Notes: generated by a model not told the origin, from the sequence alone. A DNA stretch of 64,000 bases from Massilia sp. YIM B02763 (GCF_030412015.1 NZ_JASNRD010000001.1:558001-622000), one strand, 5' to 3'. Shown: positions 43,875 through 57,050, counted from the first letter of the stretch. Made by a program: numbers and translations.

Positions 43875-44465
43875 ATGGCGGCGCCCGTGCGCTGGTGGAC
43901 GGCGGCTGGCGGATTCGACGGCGACGCCGGCTGGCCCATGGACGGGGCCGCCGTCGTCGGCGTGGCCGGCCAGGCCGGGCGCGTCGCCGCCAGGGCAGCC
44001 ATCCGCGCGGCGCTGCAGGCGGCGCTGGCCCAGGCCTGCGGCGTGGCGCCGGATGCCATCGTGCTGCACGCCCCGCCGGGCAGTGGCGAAGCGCCGTACG
44101 CCATCGTCGGCGGCACGCGCCGTGCCGCGGCGGCCATCAGCCACGATGGAGAACTGTCGCTGGCGGCATTCCGCTTCGACGGTCCGGTGGGCATCGACGT
44201 CATGCAAGTGGTGCCCGTGCCGGACTGGCAGGCGGTGGCGCGCGACTATCTGGGCCCTGCCACGGCCGCGGTGCTGGCCGCCGTGCCCGAGGGCGACCGC
44301 GACGCCGCCTTCGCGCGCGCCTGGAGCGAACGCGAGGCGCGCCTCAAATGCCTGGGCTGGCCGCTGCGCGAATGGGACGCCGGCGACGACGCGGCGCTGC
44401 AGGCCTGCACCTGCCTGCCCCTGGCCGTGCCCGCCGGCTACGTCGCCACGCTGGCATTGCCCTGA
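43875..44465 (+). CDS. 4'-phosphopantetheinyl transferase, Sfp-like
   Basis: 196-aa transferase that would load phosphopantetheine from CoA on Ser572 of the preceding synthetase. Motifs: GIDVMQV (Asp108, Mg2+ site) and WSEREARLKCLG (150-161; Glu154 and Lys158, with Arg in place of the more usual first Lys of W-x-x-K-E-x-x-x-K). Shorter than Sfp (224 aa) but with both key motifs. The ATG is 2 bases after the synthetase stop, so the two genes form a coupled pair. Confidence 0.88.
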   Translation: MAAPVRWWTAAGGFDGDAGWPMDGAAVVGVAGQAGRVAARAAIRAALQAALAQACGVAPDAIVLHAPPGSGEAPYAIVGGTRRAAAAISHDGELSLAAFRFDGPVGIDVMQVVPVPDWQAVARDYLGPATAAVLAAVPEGDRDAAFARAWSEREARLKCLGWPLREWDAGDDAALQACTCLPLAVPAGYVATLALP

Positions 44466-44618
44466 TCGATCGCCCGGCGCTGGCCGCGCCAGGCTTGGCG
44501 GCCGGTGTTGAAGATAGCTGCGGCGCATGTCGGTTAGTTGCAAATGCGCAGATGGTCGCCTTTGTCCGGCAGCTTCACCAGGACACCGCCGCGCTTGCAA
44601 TGCGGGTAAGATTGCAGA

Positions 44619-45944
44619 ATGGACAATCTGACCCATTCCGTCGTCGGTCTTGGCGTCGGTGCGCTGATCGACCGCAGCCTGCCGCCCGAACCCGACCTCG
44701 CCGGCGAACGCCGCCGCACCCGCATGCTGCTGGCCGTGTGCTGCCTGGCCAGCAATTTCCCCGACCTGGACCTGGTGCTCACGCCCCTGCTGGACGCGCC
44801 GCTCGGCTACCTGCTGCACCACCGCGGCCATACGCACACGGTGCTGGCCGCGATCGGCGAGGCGGCACTGCTGCTGGGCCTCGTGTGGCTGCTGTGGCCG
44901 GCCGCGCGCCGGGTCCTGCGCGACAGCCGCCACGCCCGCCGCGGCGCCCTCCTCGCCGCCGGCGCCGGCCTGCTGCTGCACCTGTGCATGGATGGCTTGA
45001 ACGTGTACGGCGTGCATCCGTTCTGGCCCTTCGACCCGAACTGGTACTACGGCGACCTCGTCTTCATCGTCGAGCCCGTGTTCTGGATCGCCTTCGGCAT
45101 GCCGCTGGCCGCCATGGTGAAGAACGCCTGGCCGCGGCGCCTGCTGCTGGCCGCCATGGCCCTGGTGCCGCTGGGCTTCACGCTGGGCGGCTTCCTGCAA
45201 TGGGGTTCGCTGCTGGGCCTGCTGGCGCTGGGCCTGGCGCTGGCCTGGATCCAGCGCCACGTCGCGGCGCCGACCGTCGATCACCTGCCCGGCGGCGCAG
45301 CCGATGCCGAGCGGGCCACCGTCCACCGCCCGCCGCGCCGGCGCGCCGGCCTGGCCGCCGGACTGGCGGCGTCGCTGGCCTTCGTCGCCATCCAGGCCGC
45401 CGCCATGCACGAGGCGCGCGGCGTCATCGCGGCCCAGGTTCAGCGCGGCAACGCCAGCGAGCAATTGCGCGACATCGCCCTGTCGGCCTATCCGGCGAAT
45501 CCGCTGTGCTGGTCCTTCGTCACCGTCGGCGAGGATGCCGCGGGCGGCAGCTACCGGCTGCGCCGCGGCCTGCTCAGCATCGCGCCGGGCGTGACGCCCG
45601 TGTCCGCGTGCCCGGCGCGGATTGCGGGCAAGGCGGCGAGCCAGGCAGCGGACGGAGCCGCGGGCACCGACACCGTCGCGTCCGCCCTGGCCTGGCAATC
45701 GGACGAACGCCACAGCCTGGCCACGCTGCGCACCCTCGCGCGCCAGGACTGTCATGTCGGCGCCTGGCTGCGCTTTGCCCGCGCCCCGTCGCTGGACGGC
45801 GACCTGGCGACCGACGTGCGCTGGGGCCCGCCCGGCAGCCGCAACTTCTCGACGATGGACGTGGCCGCCATGGCCCACACGCCCTGCCCCCACCCCGTGC
45901 CCGGCTGGGGCATGCCGCGCGCGGACCTGCTGGGCCAGCGCTGA
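44619..45944 (+). CDS. YdjM-family membrane-bound metal-dependent hydrolase
   Basis: 441-aa membrane protein. The N-terminus MDNLTHSVVGLGVGALIDR and the His/Asp-rich ASNFPDLDLV and LLHHRGHTHTVLAA are the metal-binding hallmarks of the YdjM/DUF457 family, followed by about four helices (LLLHLCMDGLNVYGVHPFWPF is a further conserved piece). A long C-terminal soluble part (about 230-441) is unlike E. coli YdjM. Enzymatic substrate unknown; members have been linked with SOS and membrane stress. It is 153 bases past the PPTase and may be independent of it. Confidence 0.85.
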   Translation: MDNLTHSVVGLGVGALIDRSLPPEPDLAGERRRTRMLLAVCCLASNFPDLDLVLTPLLDAPLGYLLHHRGHTHTVLAAIGEAALLLGLVWLLWPAARRVLRDSRHARRGALLAAGAGLLLHLCMDGLNVYGVHPFWPFDPNWYYGDLVFIVEPVFWIAFGMPLAAMVKNAWPRRLLLAAMALVPLGFTLGGFLQWGSLLGLLALGLALAWIQRHVAAPTVDHLPGGAADAERATVHRPPRRRAGLAAGLAASLAFVAIQAAAMHEARGVIAAQVQRGNASEQLRDIALSAYPANPLCWSFVTVGEDAAGGSYRLRRGLLSIAPGVTPVSACPARIAGKAASQAADGAAGTDTVASALAWQSDERHSLATLRTLARQDCHVGAWLRFARAPSLDGDLATDVRWGPPGSRNFSTMDVAAMAHTPCPHPVPGWGMPRADLLGQR

Positions 45945-45965
45945 CACTGCCTGGCCCCGACGGCC

Positions 45966-47894
45966 TCATGCCGCCGTCCGAGCCGCCTTGCCCGCCGTCG
46001 CGATCACCTGGCGGAAGAAGTCCAGCAAGGCGGGCACGTGGGTATCGAAAGAGAACTGCATGCGCTGCGCCCACACGCGCTCGCGCAGGTCCCGCATGCG
46101 CGCGCCGTCGCGCAGCTGCGCCTCCAGGTCGTCGAGATCGCGGTGGAAGATGCCGATGTCCATGCCGCGTACGAGCGCCTGGGCGGCCACCGCGGCGCCC
46201 TCGTTCTCGCGCTGGATCATGGGCAGCCCGGCGGCGGCCAGCGTCGCCGTGCGCGCGGGGATGTTCAGGTCGTCCCAGTCGGCGCGCCGCAGGTCGCCCT
46301 CGTTGCGGCTGGAAAAACAATGCAGCCAGCCGGCGTCGTAGCGCGAGAATTCCTGTACCCAGCGGTCCTGGGCGACGTGGCCGTGCAGGTGCAGGTGCCG
46401 CGGCGCCAGCGCGCGGGCGCGGGCGATCCATTCGCGCCACTGGCCATGGGTGAAGTCGCCGTAGAAATGCAGGTGGATGCTGCGGGCGGCCAGCGCGCCG
46501 ACGTCGGGCGGGTGCAGGCCGATGGGACGTCCCGGCACCACCGTGTGCAGCTCCCCGTCGCTGGCCGACAGCAGGGCCGACGCGGGCGCGTCGAACCAGT
46601 CGCGCTTGGGGAGGTCGCCGTCGAGCACGTGGCAGGGCCGCGACGTCGCCAGGCCGGGCGCCACGAGCTCGAACCAGTCGCGCGCCTCGGGACTGCCGAA
46701 GATGCGGCCGTCGGCCATGCGGTACAGCTCGACCAGTTGCGGCCAGCTGCCCTTTTCCAGGCAGATGAACGGCCCCTCCTTGAAATGCCAGACGAAGGGA
46801 ATGCCGGGCGTCGCGCGCAGCACGGCGTGGGCGAACGGTACCGCCTGCCAGTTCAGCAGCGCATAGATGAGGTCCGGCTGCAGCTGCCGCACGGCGGCCT
46901 GCCAGTCCTGGCGCGGCAACTCCCCGACATGGCCGCAGGCCAGCGGCCCGACGCTGTTGAAGCCGTACGGCGCATCCGTCCACAAGCCGTACAGCGCATG
47001 GCCGCGTTCTTCCAGCGCCAGCACGCGCTCCGGGTTGTAGGCCAGCTCGCCGACCAGCAGGATCTTCAGACCATCCGCGGCGCGCGGGGTCGGCGGCCGC
47101 GCGCGCAGGCGCCCGTACAGTGCCGCTTCGTCGACCGGGTCGCCCGTCGTCGTGTGGAAACGCAGCGGCGTGCGGACGCGGTAGTGGCGGCGGAAAGGAT
47201 TCAGCCCGCCTTGCGGCTCCCGCATCAGCCGATGGCGCTGCCGCGGATGCGCGACCCATTCGCACGTGGCGGCGCCGGTGCCGATCCAGGCGCCCAGCGT
47301 GCGCAGGCGCGACCAGTACAAGCGCTCCAGGTCGTCCGATTCGAGTTCGGCGCGCTCCGTCCAGCGCGGGGCCACGCGCCGGTGCATCACCTGCACCAGT
47401 TGCAGGCCGGCGCCCGGCGCTTCGCCGGCATCCCGGTACTTGTAGTGGTGGCGCAGGCCGCTGAACGCGAGCACGGCGCCGGGCGCCGCCTCCAGCGCGG
47501 CGACGAGTTCCTGCAGGTGCGACGGGTAATACAGGTCGTCGCTCGGCAGGTAGGCCAGCAAGGGGGCGCGGCTCGCGTCGATCGCCACGTTCAACGCCCG
47601 GCCGAGGCCGCCGTTCTCGCCGAGACGCAGGCAGCGGATGCGCGCATCGCGCAGGAACGGCGCCAGCACCGCCTGCGTGTCGTCCTGGGACCCATCGTCG
47701 ACGACCACGGCTTCCCAATCGGCCAGGGTCTGTGCCTGCAGGCTGGCCAGCGCGCGGGCTATGAAGGCCGCCTGCTCGAAGGTGGGCACCAGCACGCTGA
47801 CGCGCGGCGCCGCATTGGCTGGATCCGCGATCGGATCCGGGATTGAATCCGCGGCCGAATCCGCGAACGGTTGCGCACCTGCGACCACCTCCAT
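45966..47894 (-). CDS. Two-domain glycosyltransferase (GT2 plus GT4/CgeB-like)
   Basis: 642-aa protein. The N-terminal third is a GT-A family 2 domain: VSVLVPTFEQAAFIARALAS, VVVDDGSQDDT and a DxD-like PSDDLYYPSHL (about residues 115-125). From about residue 270 a second, GT-B-like part follows: KILLVGELAYNPERVLALEERGH, FVWHFKEGPF, LHFYGDFTHGQWREW and a C-terminal SRNEGDLRRADWDDLNIPARTATLAAAGLP, resembling CgeB/GT4 proteins. No other sugar genes are adjacent, so the acceptor is unknown. MEVVAGA at 47894 has GGAGG upstream; an earlier Met at 47933 is possible. Confidence 0.82.
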   Translation of the reverse strand: MEVVAGAQPFADSAADSIPDPIADPANAAPRVSVLVPTFEQAAFIARALASLQAQTLADWEAVVVDDGSQDDTQAVLAPFLRDARIRCLRLGENGGLGRALNVAIDASRAPLLAYLPSDDLYYPSHLQELVAALEAAPGAVLAFSGLRHHYKYRDAGEAPGAGLQLVQVMHRRVAPRWTERAELESDDLERLYWSRLRTLGAWIGTGAATCEWVAHPRQRHRLMREPQGGLNPFRRHYRVRTPLRFHTTTGDPVDEAALYGRLRARPPTPRAADGLKILLVGELAYNPERVLALEERGHALYGLWTDAPYGFNSVGPLACGHVGELPRQDWQAAVRQLQPDLIYALLNWQAVPFAHAVLRATPGIPFVWHFKEGPFICLEKGSWPQLVELYRMADGRIFGSPEARDWFELVAPGLATSRPCHVLDGDLPKRDWFDAPASALLSASDGELHTVVPGRPIGLHPPDVGALAARSIHLHFYGDFTHGQWREWIARARALAPRHLHLHGHVAQDRWVQEFSRYDAGWLHCFSSRNEGDLRRADWDDLNIPARTATLAAAGLPMIQRENEGAAVAAQALVRGMDIGIFHRDLDDLEAQLRDGARMRDLRERVWAQRMQFSFDTHVPALLDFFRQVIATAGKAARTAA

Positions 47895-48035
47895 GTCCGT
47901 TCGCCTCCATGCCGTCGACCATGCATCCAGCATAGAGGCCGGCCCCGGTGGTTCTTTGCGCGGCATCAGTCGTGCGCAGGCGCGCGGGGACCGCCGCATG
48001 GCCGCGGCGCGAGGAGGCCGTTGTACAATTTGCCG

Positions 48036-48587
48036 ATGAGCGCACTCCCCATCATCGATACGCCGCGCACGGTCATCACCGTGCCGTCGGAGGACTGCGC
48101 GCCGCTGCTGCAGGCCTACCGTATCGCCAACCGCGACCACCTGGCGCCTTGGGAGCCCCTGCGCACGCCCGCCTATTTCAGCGAGGCGGCGGCGCGCCAG
48201 CGTCTCGCGCAATCGCTGGCCGAGGCGCATGCCGGCAGCGCCCTGCACTTCATCGCCTTCGACCGCGCCGGCGGGGAGATCGTCGCCACCTGCGCGTTCA
48301 CCAATATCGTGCGCGGCGTGTTCCAGGCCTGCCACCTGGGCCTGTCGGTCTCCGCGGCGCACGAGGGTACCGGCCTCATGCACGAGGTGGCGGCCGCCGG
48401 CATCGCCCACATGTTCGGCCGCGAACGCCTGCACCGCATCATGGCCAGCCACATGCCCGCCAACGTGCGCTCCGGCGCCCTGCTGCGGCGCCTGGGCTTC
48501 GAGCGCGAAGGCCTGGCCCGCGCCTACCTGTGCATCGCCGGCCGCTGGGAAGACATGGTGCTCACGTCCCTCATCAATCCTGATTGA
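48036..48587 (+). CDS. rimJ: RimJ/RimL-like GNAT N-acetyltransferase
   Basis: 183-aa GNAT protein, most like RimJ, which acetylates the N-terminal Ala of ribosomal protein S5. Visible motifs are NRDHLAPWEPLRTPAYFSE, GEIVATCAFTNIVRGVFQACHLGLSV, the acetyl-CoA loop region HEGTGLMHEVAAAGIAHMFG, and MASHMPANVRSGALLRRLGFEREGLARAYLCIAGRWEDMVL. ATG 48036 follows GAGGAGG at a longer spacing. A hairpin lies 13 bases past its stop. Confidence 0.85.
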   Translation: MSALPIIDTPRTVITVPSEDCAPLLQAYRIANRDHLAPWEPLRTPAYFSEAAARQRLAQSLAEAHAGSALHFIAFDRAGGEIVATCAFTNIVRGVFQACHLGLSVSAAHEGTGLMHEVAAAGIAHMFGRERLHRIMASHMPANVRSGALLRRLGFEREGLARAYLCIAGRWEDMVLTSLINPD

Positions 48588-48600
48588 CGGATTCGCCCCA

Positions 48601-48621
48601 CTGCCGGCGACACGCCGGCAG
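48601..48621 (+). terminator. GC hairpin after rimJ
   Basis: CTGCCGGCG and CGCCGGCAG form a perfect 9-bp stem with an ACA loop, 13 bases past the rimJ stop. No T tract follows, so Rho-independent termination is uncertain. Confidence 0.45.
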
Positions 48622-48642
48622 GCGCCGCACGCCCGTCACGAC

Positions 48643-48662
48643 TTATTTCTAAGAAGAAATAA
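48643..48662. promoter_or_regulatory. AT-rich palindrome upstream of the TonB receptor gene
   Basis: TTATTTCT (48643-48650) and AGAAATAA (48655-48662) are an 8-base inverted repeat with a 4-base centre, standing out in otherwise GC-rich DNA about 205 bases before the receptor ATG. It may be an operator or the remains of a terminator. No Fur-box-like sequence is evident in 48588-48867, and nothing else is seen there. Confidence 0.35.
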
Positions 48663-48867
48663 AGTTATACTGGTTTTTGTACAAGTTACAGTTCCTCTGT
48701 GACCGATCTGTGGTTATTGAGCACTATTTCGTATCGGTACTACCTGATAGACTGCTGGGTTTCATCCGCACGCAATAAAATCTCACCAAAATTCACGCGG
48801 GATGTAGCAGAGGTGTCGGCGGATACGCCGTGCCGGTAGCAGAAACATAATAACAATGGGAATGTTC

Positions 48868-51126
48868 ATGAATAAGCAACAAGGTCGCACGGCTCCGCGC
48901 GCGCTGGCGCTCGCCATCTCGGGCATCGCCTGGGGTGCCGCCCACGCCCAGGCGATGCCGCCGGCGGCCGGCAACGACCAGGCAGCGATCCAGGAAGTCA
49001 TCGTCACCGCGCAACGCACGGCCACGCCGGCCTCCAAGACCCCGGTGGCCATGAGCGTGCTGGACGGCGCGCAACTCGAGAAGGCCGGCCTCGACACGCC
49101 GGGCGACATCGCCGACCGCCTGCCGAACACCTACCTGCAGAATTCCTACGACGGCCTGCGCATCACGATCCGCGGCATCTCGAGCTCGGACAATACGGAA
49201 AAGGGAGACCCGTCGGCCGCCTTCATGGTCGACGGCATCTACATCGCCCGTCCGCAGAGCCAGAACGTCTCGTTCCACGACATCGACCGCGTCGAAGTGC
49301 TGCGCGGCCCGCAGGGCACGCTGTACGGCCGCAACACGACCGCCGGCGTCGTCAACGTGATCAGCAAGGCGCCCGTGTGGCAGCGCGAAGGATCGATCGG
49401 CATCACGGTCGGCAACTACGCCACGCACAAGGTCGACGCGATGCTCAACCTGCCCGTCAACGACGTGCTGGCGCTGCGCGCCGCGCTCACCTGGAACGAG
49501 CACGATTCCTACCTGCGCAACGGCACCGGTACTTCCCGCAAGCTAGGCCTGGACCGCGACGACCGCGCCGCGCGCCTGTCGGCCAAGTTCAAGCTGGGCC
49601 AGGACGCCGACCTGCTGGTGCGCTACGAGACGAGCCGCGACGACACCAACAACGACGCCGCCGTCCCCGACACCAATTTCTACAGCGGCATCCCGAAAGG
49701 CCAGCCGGTGTGGAACGGCGACAGCACCGACCGCGTGCTCACGAACCGCTTCGTGCCGTTCAATGCGCCGACGGAACAGGGGTATTCGCACAAGAAGACG
49801 TCCAGCATCTCGACGGAGCTGAACTGGAACCTGGGCCCGGTGACCCTGTCCTGGCTGGGATCGCACCGCGACTACGAGCACCAGTACCTGTACAACTTCT
49901 ACTACCGCGTCGCTCCGACGGTGGCGCTCGGCGTGCGCCAGCACTTCGACGGCGACTACAAGCAGGATTCGCACGAGCTGCGCGTCGCCACGCGCGGCGA
50001 CGGTCCGCTGCAGGCCCAGGCCGGCGTGTACTGGTTCCGCGAGGAGTCGAGCGACCTGTACAACTTCCGCGACCTCGAACGGGCGGGCCTGCCGCCGTAT
50101 TACGTGTTCCAGAACGACCCGGTCGCATCGCGCAGCAAGGCGCTGTTCGGCCAGGCCAGCTACCGCATCGCCGACGGCCTGCGCGCCACTGCGGGCGTGC
50201 GCTTCACCGACGACGACAAGTCGCGCACGGGCACCATCGGCTACCAGCGCACGGCGACCTACAACGCCGCCACCGACCTGCGCGAGCTGAACGTCGGCAG
50301 CATCTCCAGCAACAAGACTACCTGGCGCCTGGGCCTGGACTACGACCTGGCGCCCGCCACGATGGTGTACGGCTCCGTCGCCACCGGCTACAAGTCGGGC
50401 GGCTTCAACGACGGCTGCGTGGCGGGCAGCGCGGCGAACGGCATCGGCTGCCCGGCCGGCAGCGCCGTGCCGGCCGAGAGCCTGGTCTACCAGCCGGAAA
50501 CGGTGCGCGCCTTCGAAGCCGGCCTGAAGACCCGCTTCTGGAACAATCGCGCCAGCCTGAACCTGGCCGCCTTCCACTACGACTACAAGAACCTGCAGCT
50601 GTCGGCCGAGGCGGTCGTGAACGGCAAGCCGCGCTACGAGACGGTCAATGCCGGCGAAGCGAGCGTGCGCGGCCTGGAAGCGGACGGCCAGGTATTGGCG
50701 ACGGCGGCGGACCGCTTCACGTATGCGCTGACGCTGCTCGATGCCCACTACACCCGCTACGCGCCCGACGGCGTGCACTCCTGGGCCGGCACGAAGCTCG
50801 ACCGCACCCCGACCCGCACCGCCTCGCTGGGCTACGAGCATCGCCTGCGCCTGGCGGGCGGCAGCCTGGTGGGCGCCGTCGGCACCCGCGCCAGCTCCGG
50901 CTACCTGATCTCGGTGCCGTCGCAGCAGCTCAAGTTCCGCGTCCCGGGCCATGCGGAATCCGACCTGCGCCTGGGCTGGGAGCCGGACGGCGCGCGCTGG
51001 AGCCTGCAGGCGCGCGTGCGCAACCTCGAGGACAAGGTCCGTCCGCTGACGATCAGCGGCGCCGGCCTGACGGTGCCGAGCAACCCGCGCACCGCCGACC
51101 TGCGTTTCGACTACCGCTTCTTCTAA
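48868..51126 (+). CDS. TonB-dependent outer-membrane receptor
   Basis: 752-aa receptor. Signal peptide to about residue 28 (ending AHA), TonB box region EVIVTAQRTATPASKTPVAM, plug domain with GLRITIRGISSSDNTEKGDPSAAFMVDGIY and VEVLRGPQGTLYGRNTTAGVVNVISK, then a 22-strand barrel ending DLRFDYRFF with terminal Phe. The type is that of the large proteobacterial group for varied organic substrates; no siderophore signature is visible. MNKQQGR at 48868 is chosen over MGMF at 48856. The next gene on the same strand, a CruF-like protein, starts 82 bases later. Confidence 0.9.
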   Translation: MNKQQGRTAPRALALAISGIAWGAAHAQAMPPAAGNDQAAIQEVIVTAQRTATPASKTPVAMSVLDGAQLEKAGLDTPGDIADRLPNTYLQNSYDGLRITIRGISSSDNTEKGDPSAAFMVDGIYIARPQSQNVSFHDIDRVEVLRGPQGTLYGRNTTAGVVNVISKAPVWQREGSIGITVGNYATHKVDAMLNLPVNDVLALRAALTWNEHDSYLRNGTGTSRKLGLDRDDRAARLSAKFKLGQDADLLVRYETSRDDTNNDAAVPDTNFYSGIPKGQPVWNGDSTDRVLTNRFVPFNAPTEQGYSHKKTSSISTELNWNLGPVTLSWLGSHRDYEHQYLYNFYYRVAPTVALGVRQHFDGDYKQDSHELRVATRGDGPLQAQAGVYWFREESSDLYNFRDLERAGLPPYYVFQNDPVASRSKALFGQASYRIADGLRATAGVRFTDDDKSRTGTIGYQRTATYNAATDLRELNVGSISSNKTTWRLGLDYDLAPATMVYGSVATGYKSGGFNDGCVAGSAANGIGCPAGSAVPAESLVYQPETVRAFEAGLKTRFWNNRASLNLAAFHYDYKNLQLSAEAVVNGKPRYETVNAGEASVRGLEADGQVLATAADRFTYALTLLDAHYTRYAPDGVHSWAGTKLDRTPTRTASLGYEHRLRLAGGSLVGAVGTRASSGYLISVPSQQLKFRVPGHAESDLRLGWEPDGARWSLQARVRNLEDKVRPLTISGAGLTVPSNPRTADLRFDYRFF

Positions 51127-51208
51127 CCCCACCGGAAGGCGCGGCGCCACGACGCGGCGCCTTCCAATGTTTGCGTCACGCCCCACCCTGCACCAAGGAG
51201 CCATCGCC

Positions 51209-52090
51209 ATGACCTCGCTGCTGCACCGATCCTCGCGCATCCCGTCCCTCGCCGCCTTCTTCCTGCTGGCCGGCTTCCTCGTCGTCCTGAGCGCGCGCGG
51301 CTATGCCGAGACCACGCCGCTGCTGGTGGCGAGCTCGCTGCTGATGTTCGGCTGCTGCTGGACCAGCGCGATCCACCTGCTCGGCAGCCGCGCGGCGCTG
51401 GCCCTGGTGCTGATCGCGATGTCCGTCGGCTGGATCGCCGAGCAGCTCGGCGCCACGCTCGGCTGGTTCTTCGGCGACTACCATTACACGGCCGTGCTGG
51501 GCCCGCGCCTCTTGGCCGTGCCGGTGGTGATCCCGATGATGTGGTTCGCGCTGTCCTACTGCGGCTACGTGATCGCGAACCTGATCGTCTGGCAGGCCCC
51601 CGTCGCGCCCAACGCCTCGACCGGCATGACGGTCCTGATGTCCGTGGTCGGCGCGATGGTCGTGACCTGCTACGACCTGGGCGTCGACCCCTATATGGTC
51701 TACGTGCTCAAGGCCTGGATCATGGCCCGCACGGACGGCTGGTGGTTCGGCGAGACCATCCAGGGCTTCGCCGGCTGGATGATCGTGGCGTTCGCGATCG
51801 GCCTGCCGTTCCGCCTGCTGCTGCGCAGGCGCCCGGCGGCCCCCTCGCGTCCGCCCACGACGCGCCACCTGCTGGTGCCCCTGTCCGTGTACGCCGGCCT
51901 GATGGTGTTCCAGGTCTGCCTGGGCGATCCCCACGAGGCGCGCACGATCGCCCTGTTCGCGATGGGGTTCCCGCTGCTGACGGCCGCCTGCGGCCTGCTG
52001 CGCTGGCGCGCGGCGCAGCGCCAGGCGGCGCCGGCGGCGGATGAGCGCGTGGCGGCAACGCCGTCCGCCGCCCTGAAGGAGGCCGCATGA
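51209..52090 (+). CDS. CruF-like carotenoid biosynthesis membrane protein
   Basis: 293-aa polytopic membrane protein of the DUF422/CruF family (carotenoid 1',2'-hydratase and relatives). Seven or so helices; family sequence includes LGWFFGDYHYTAVLGPRLLAVPVVIPMMWF and DLGVDPYMVYVLKAWIM followed by WWFGETIQGFAGWM, with conserved acidic and His residues for terpenoid hydration. No phytoene synthase or desaturase is near, so a carotenoid pathway is not supported here; a different isoprenoid substrate is possible. AAGGAG lies 8 bases before the ATG. It overlaps the next gene by 4 bases. Confidence 0.82.
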   Translation: MTSLLHRSSRIPSLAAFFLLAGFLVVLSARGYAETTPLLVASSLLMFGCCWTSAIHLLGSRAALALVLIAMSVGWIAEQLGATLGWFFGDYHYTAVLGPRLLAVPVVIPMMWFALSYCGYVIANLIVWQAPVAPNASTGMTVLMSVVGAMVVTCYDLGVDPYMVYVLKAWIMARTDGWWFGETIQGFAGWMIVAFAIGLPFRLLLRRRPAAPSRPPTTRHLLVPLSVYAGLMVFQVCLGDPHEARTIALFAMGFPLLTAACGLLRWRAAQRQAAPAADERVAATPSAALKEAA

Positions 52091-53492
52091 TGCGCGACGA
52101 CCTGCCGCCGGCATCGGACAATCCCGCGCTGCGCGCCGACCCGCTGGCCGACGCCGCCATCGCGCGCGCCCTCGGCCCCGTCGGCGACGCGGGCCCGGAC
52201 ATGGCCGCGATCGCCCTGCTCAACGGCGAGATCGCGCGCTGGCGACACAACCGCGACCTGGACGGCTGGCGCGCCAGCCCCGGCCTGCCGCCGCACATGG
52301 CGCAGGCGCTGGAAGACTACGTGGCCGCCGCGCGCGTGCTGCCGCCCTGGGCCGACGCCGGCGCCATCGCGCGCGCCGAAGACCTGTTCATGGACATGAG
52401 CATGGCGTCGTGCACGCTGCTGTTCTGCGCCAGCCTGCCGCAGTGCTACGTGATGCCCGACCTGGCCGCCGTGCTGCACGCGGCCGGCCAGCTCGAACGC
52501 CATACCGACTACCGCGTGCGCTCCACCGCCGCGATGATCTTCCCCGTCATGCTGCGCGGCGGCCTGACGGATCCCGACGGCGGCGGCGTCGCGCAGGCGC
52601 TCAAGGTGCGCCTGATCCATGCGACGATCCGCCACCTGATCCTGCGCGGCGACGCCGCCGACGCCCTGGTCGCCCCGCGGCGCCTGCCGCGCATCGCCCC
52701 GCGCGGCCAGGGCGTGCACCACACCCTGTACGCGCGCGGCTGGGATATCGACCGCCGCGGCCTGCCCTGCAACCAGCAGGAGCTGGCGTACACGCTGCTG
52801 ACCTTCAACTACGTATTCCTCAAGGGCATGCGCGACCTCGGCATTCCCGCATCCGGCGCCGACGAGCAGGCCTACCTGCATGCCTGGAACGTACTGGGCC
52901 ACCTGCTCGGCATCGAACGGGGCCTGATGGCGGACACGATGGACGAGGCGCGCGCCCTGTTCGACGCGATCCAGGCAAGCAACGCCGGCCGCTTCGGCGA
53001 CCACGACGGCGAGCAGCCCGACCCGCGTCCCGCGCTCGCCGCCGACCTGGTGGCGGCGCTGCAGCACTATATCCCGCTGCGCCTGCTGAAACCCTTCCCC
53101 GTGCTGCTCACGCGCCGGCTGTGCGGTCCGGCCGCCTCGCGCGCCCTCGGCCTGACGCAGCAGGTGTCGCTGCCGGCGCGCCTGGCGTTCGCCCTGGCCG
53201 CCGGCCTGGTCAGGACCATCGACACCGTGGCGCGCCTGGCCATCCCGGATTTTTCGCTGTCGCGCCTGGCTACCCGCGTGCTCGGCTACCACCTGACGAC
53301 ACGCCTGCTGATGGACCAGACGCGCCCCCTCAAATTGCCCGATGCGCTGCTCAACAGCGTCCAGGAGACGATGCACAGCTGGCGTACGGACCCGCGCGCG
53401 CCGCGCTGGATCCGCACGCTCGAACAGCGCTTCACCGCCGGCCGCAGCGACGCCGGCGCCACGGCGAGCGCCAGTGAAGCGGCAGCAAAAGG

Positions 53493-53496
<4 letters not shown>
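52087..53496 (+). CDS. MpaB/latex-clearing-protein-like (DUF2236) oxygenase
   Basis: 469-aa DUF2236 protein. The conserved core is [34 protein letters not shown] (Lys/Arg/His like the haem-pocket stretch of Lcp rubber oxygenase) and [24 protein letters not shown]. Characterised relatives (Lcp, MpaB') are b-type haem oxygenases or cleave isoprenoid side chains. No signal peptide, so it is probably cytosolic or membrane associated. It is coupled by ATGA overlaps to the CruF-like gene before and the kinase after, which ties it to signalling in one operon. Confidence 0.82.

Positions 53497-57046
<3,550 letters not shown>

Positions 57047-57050
<4 letters not shown>

Noticed and set aside
51209..52090. 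Reading the CruF-like gene as proof of a carotenoid pathway
   Set aside because: No phytoene synthase, desaturase or cyclase gene is present in the window, so only family membership is claimed.
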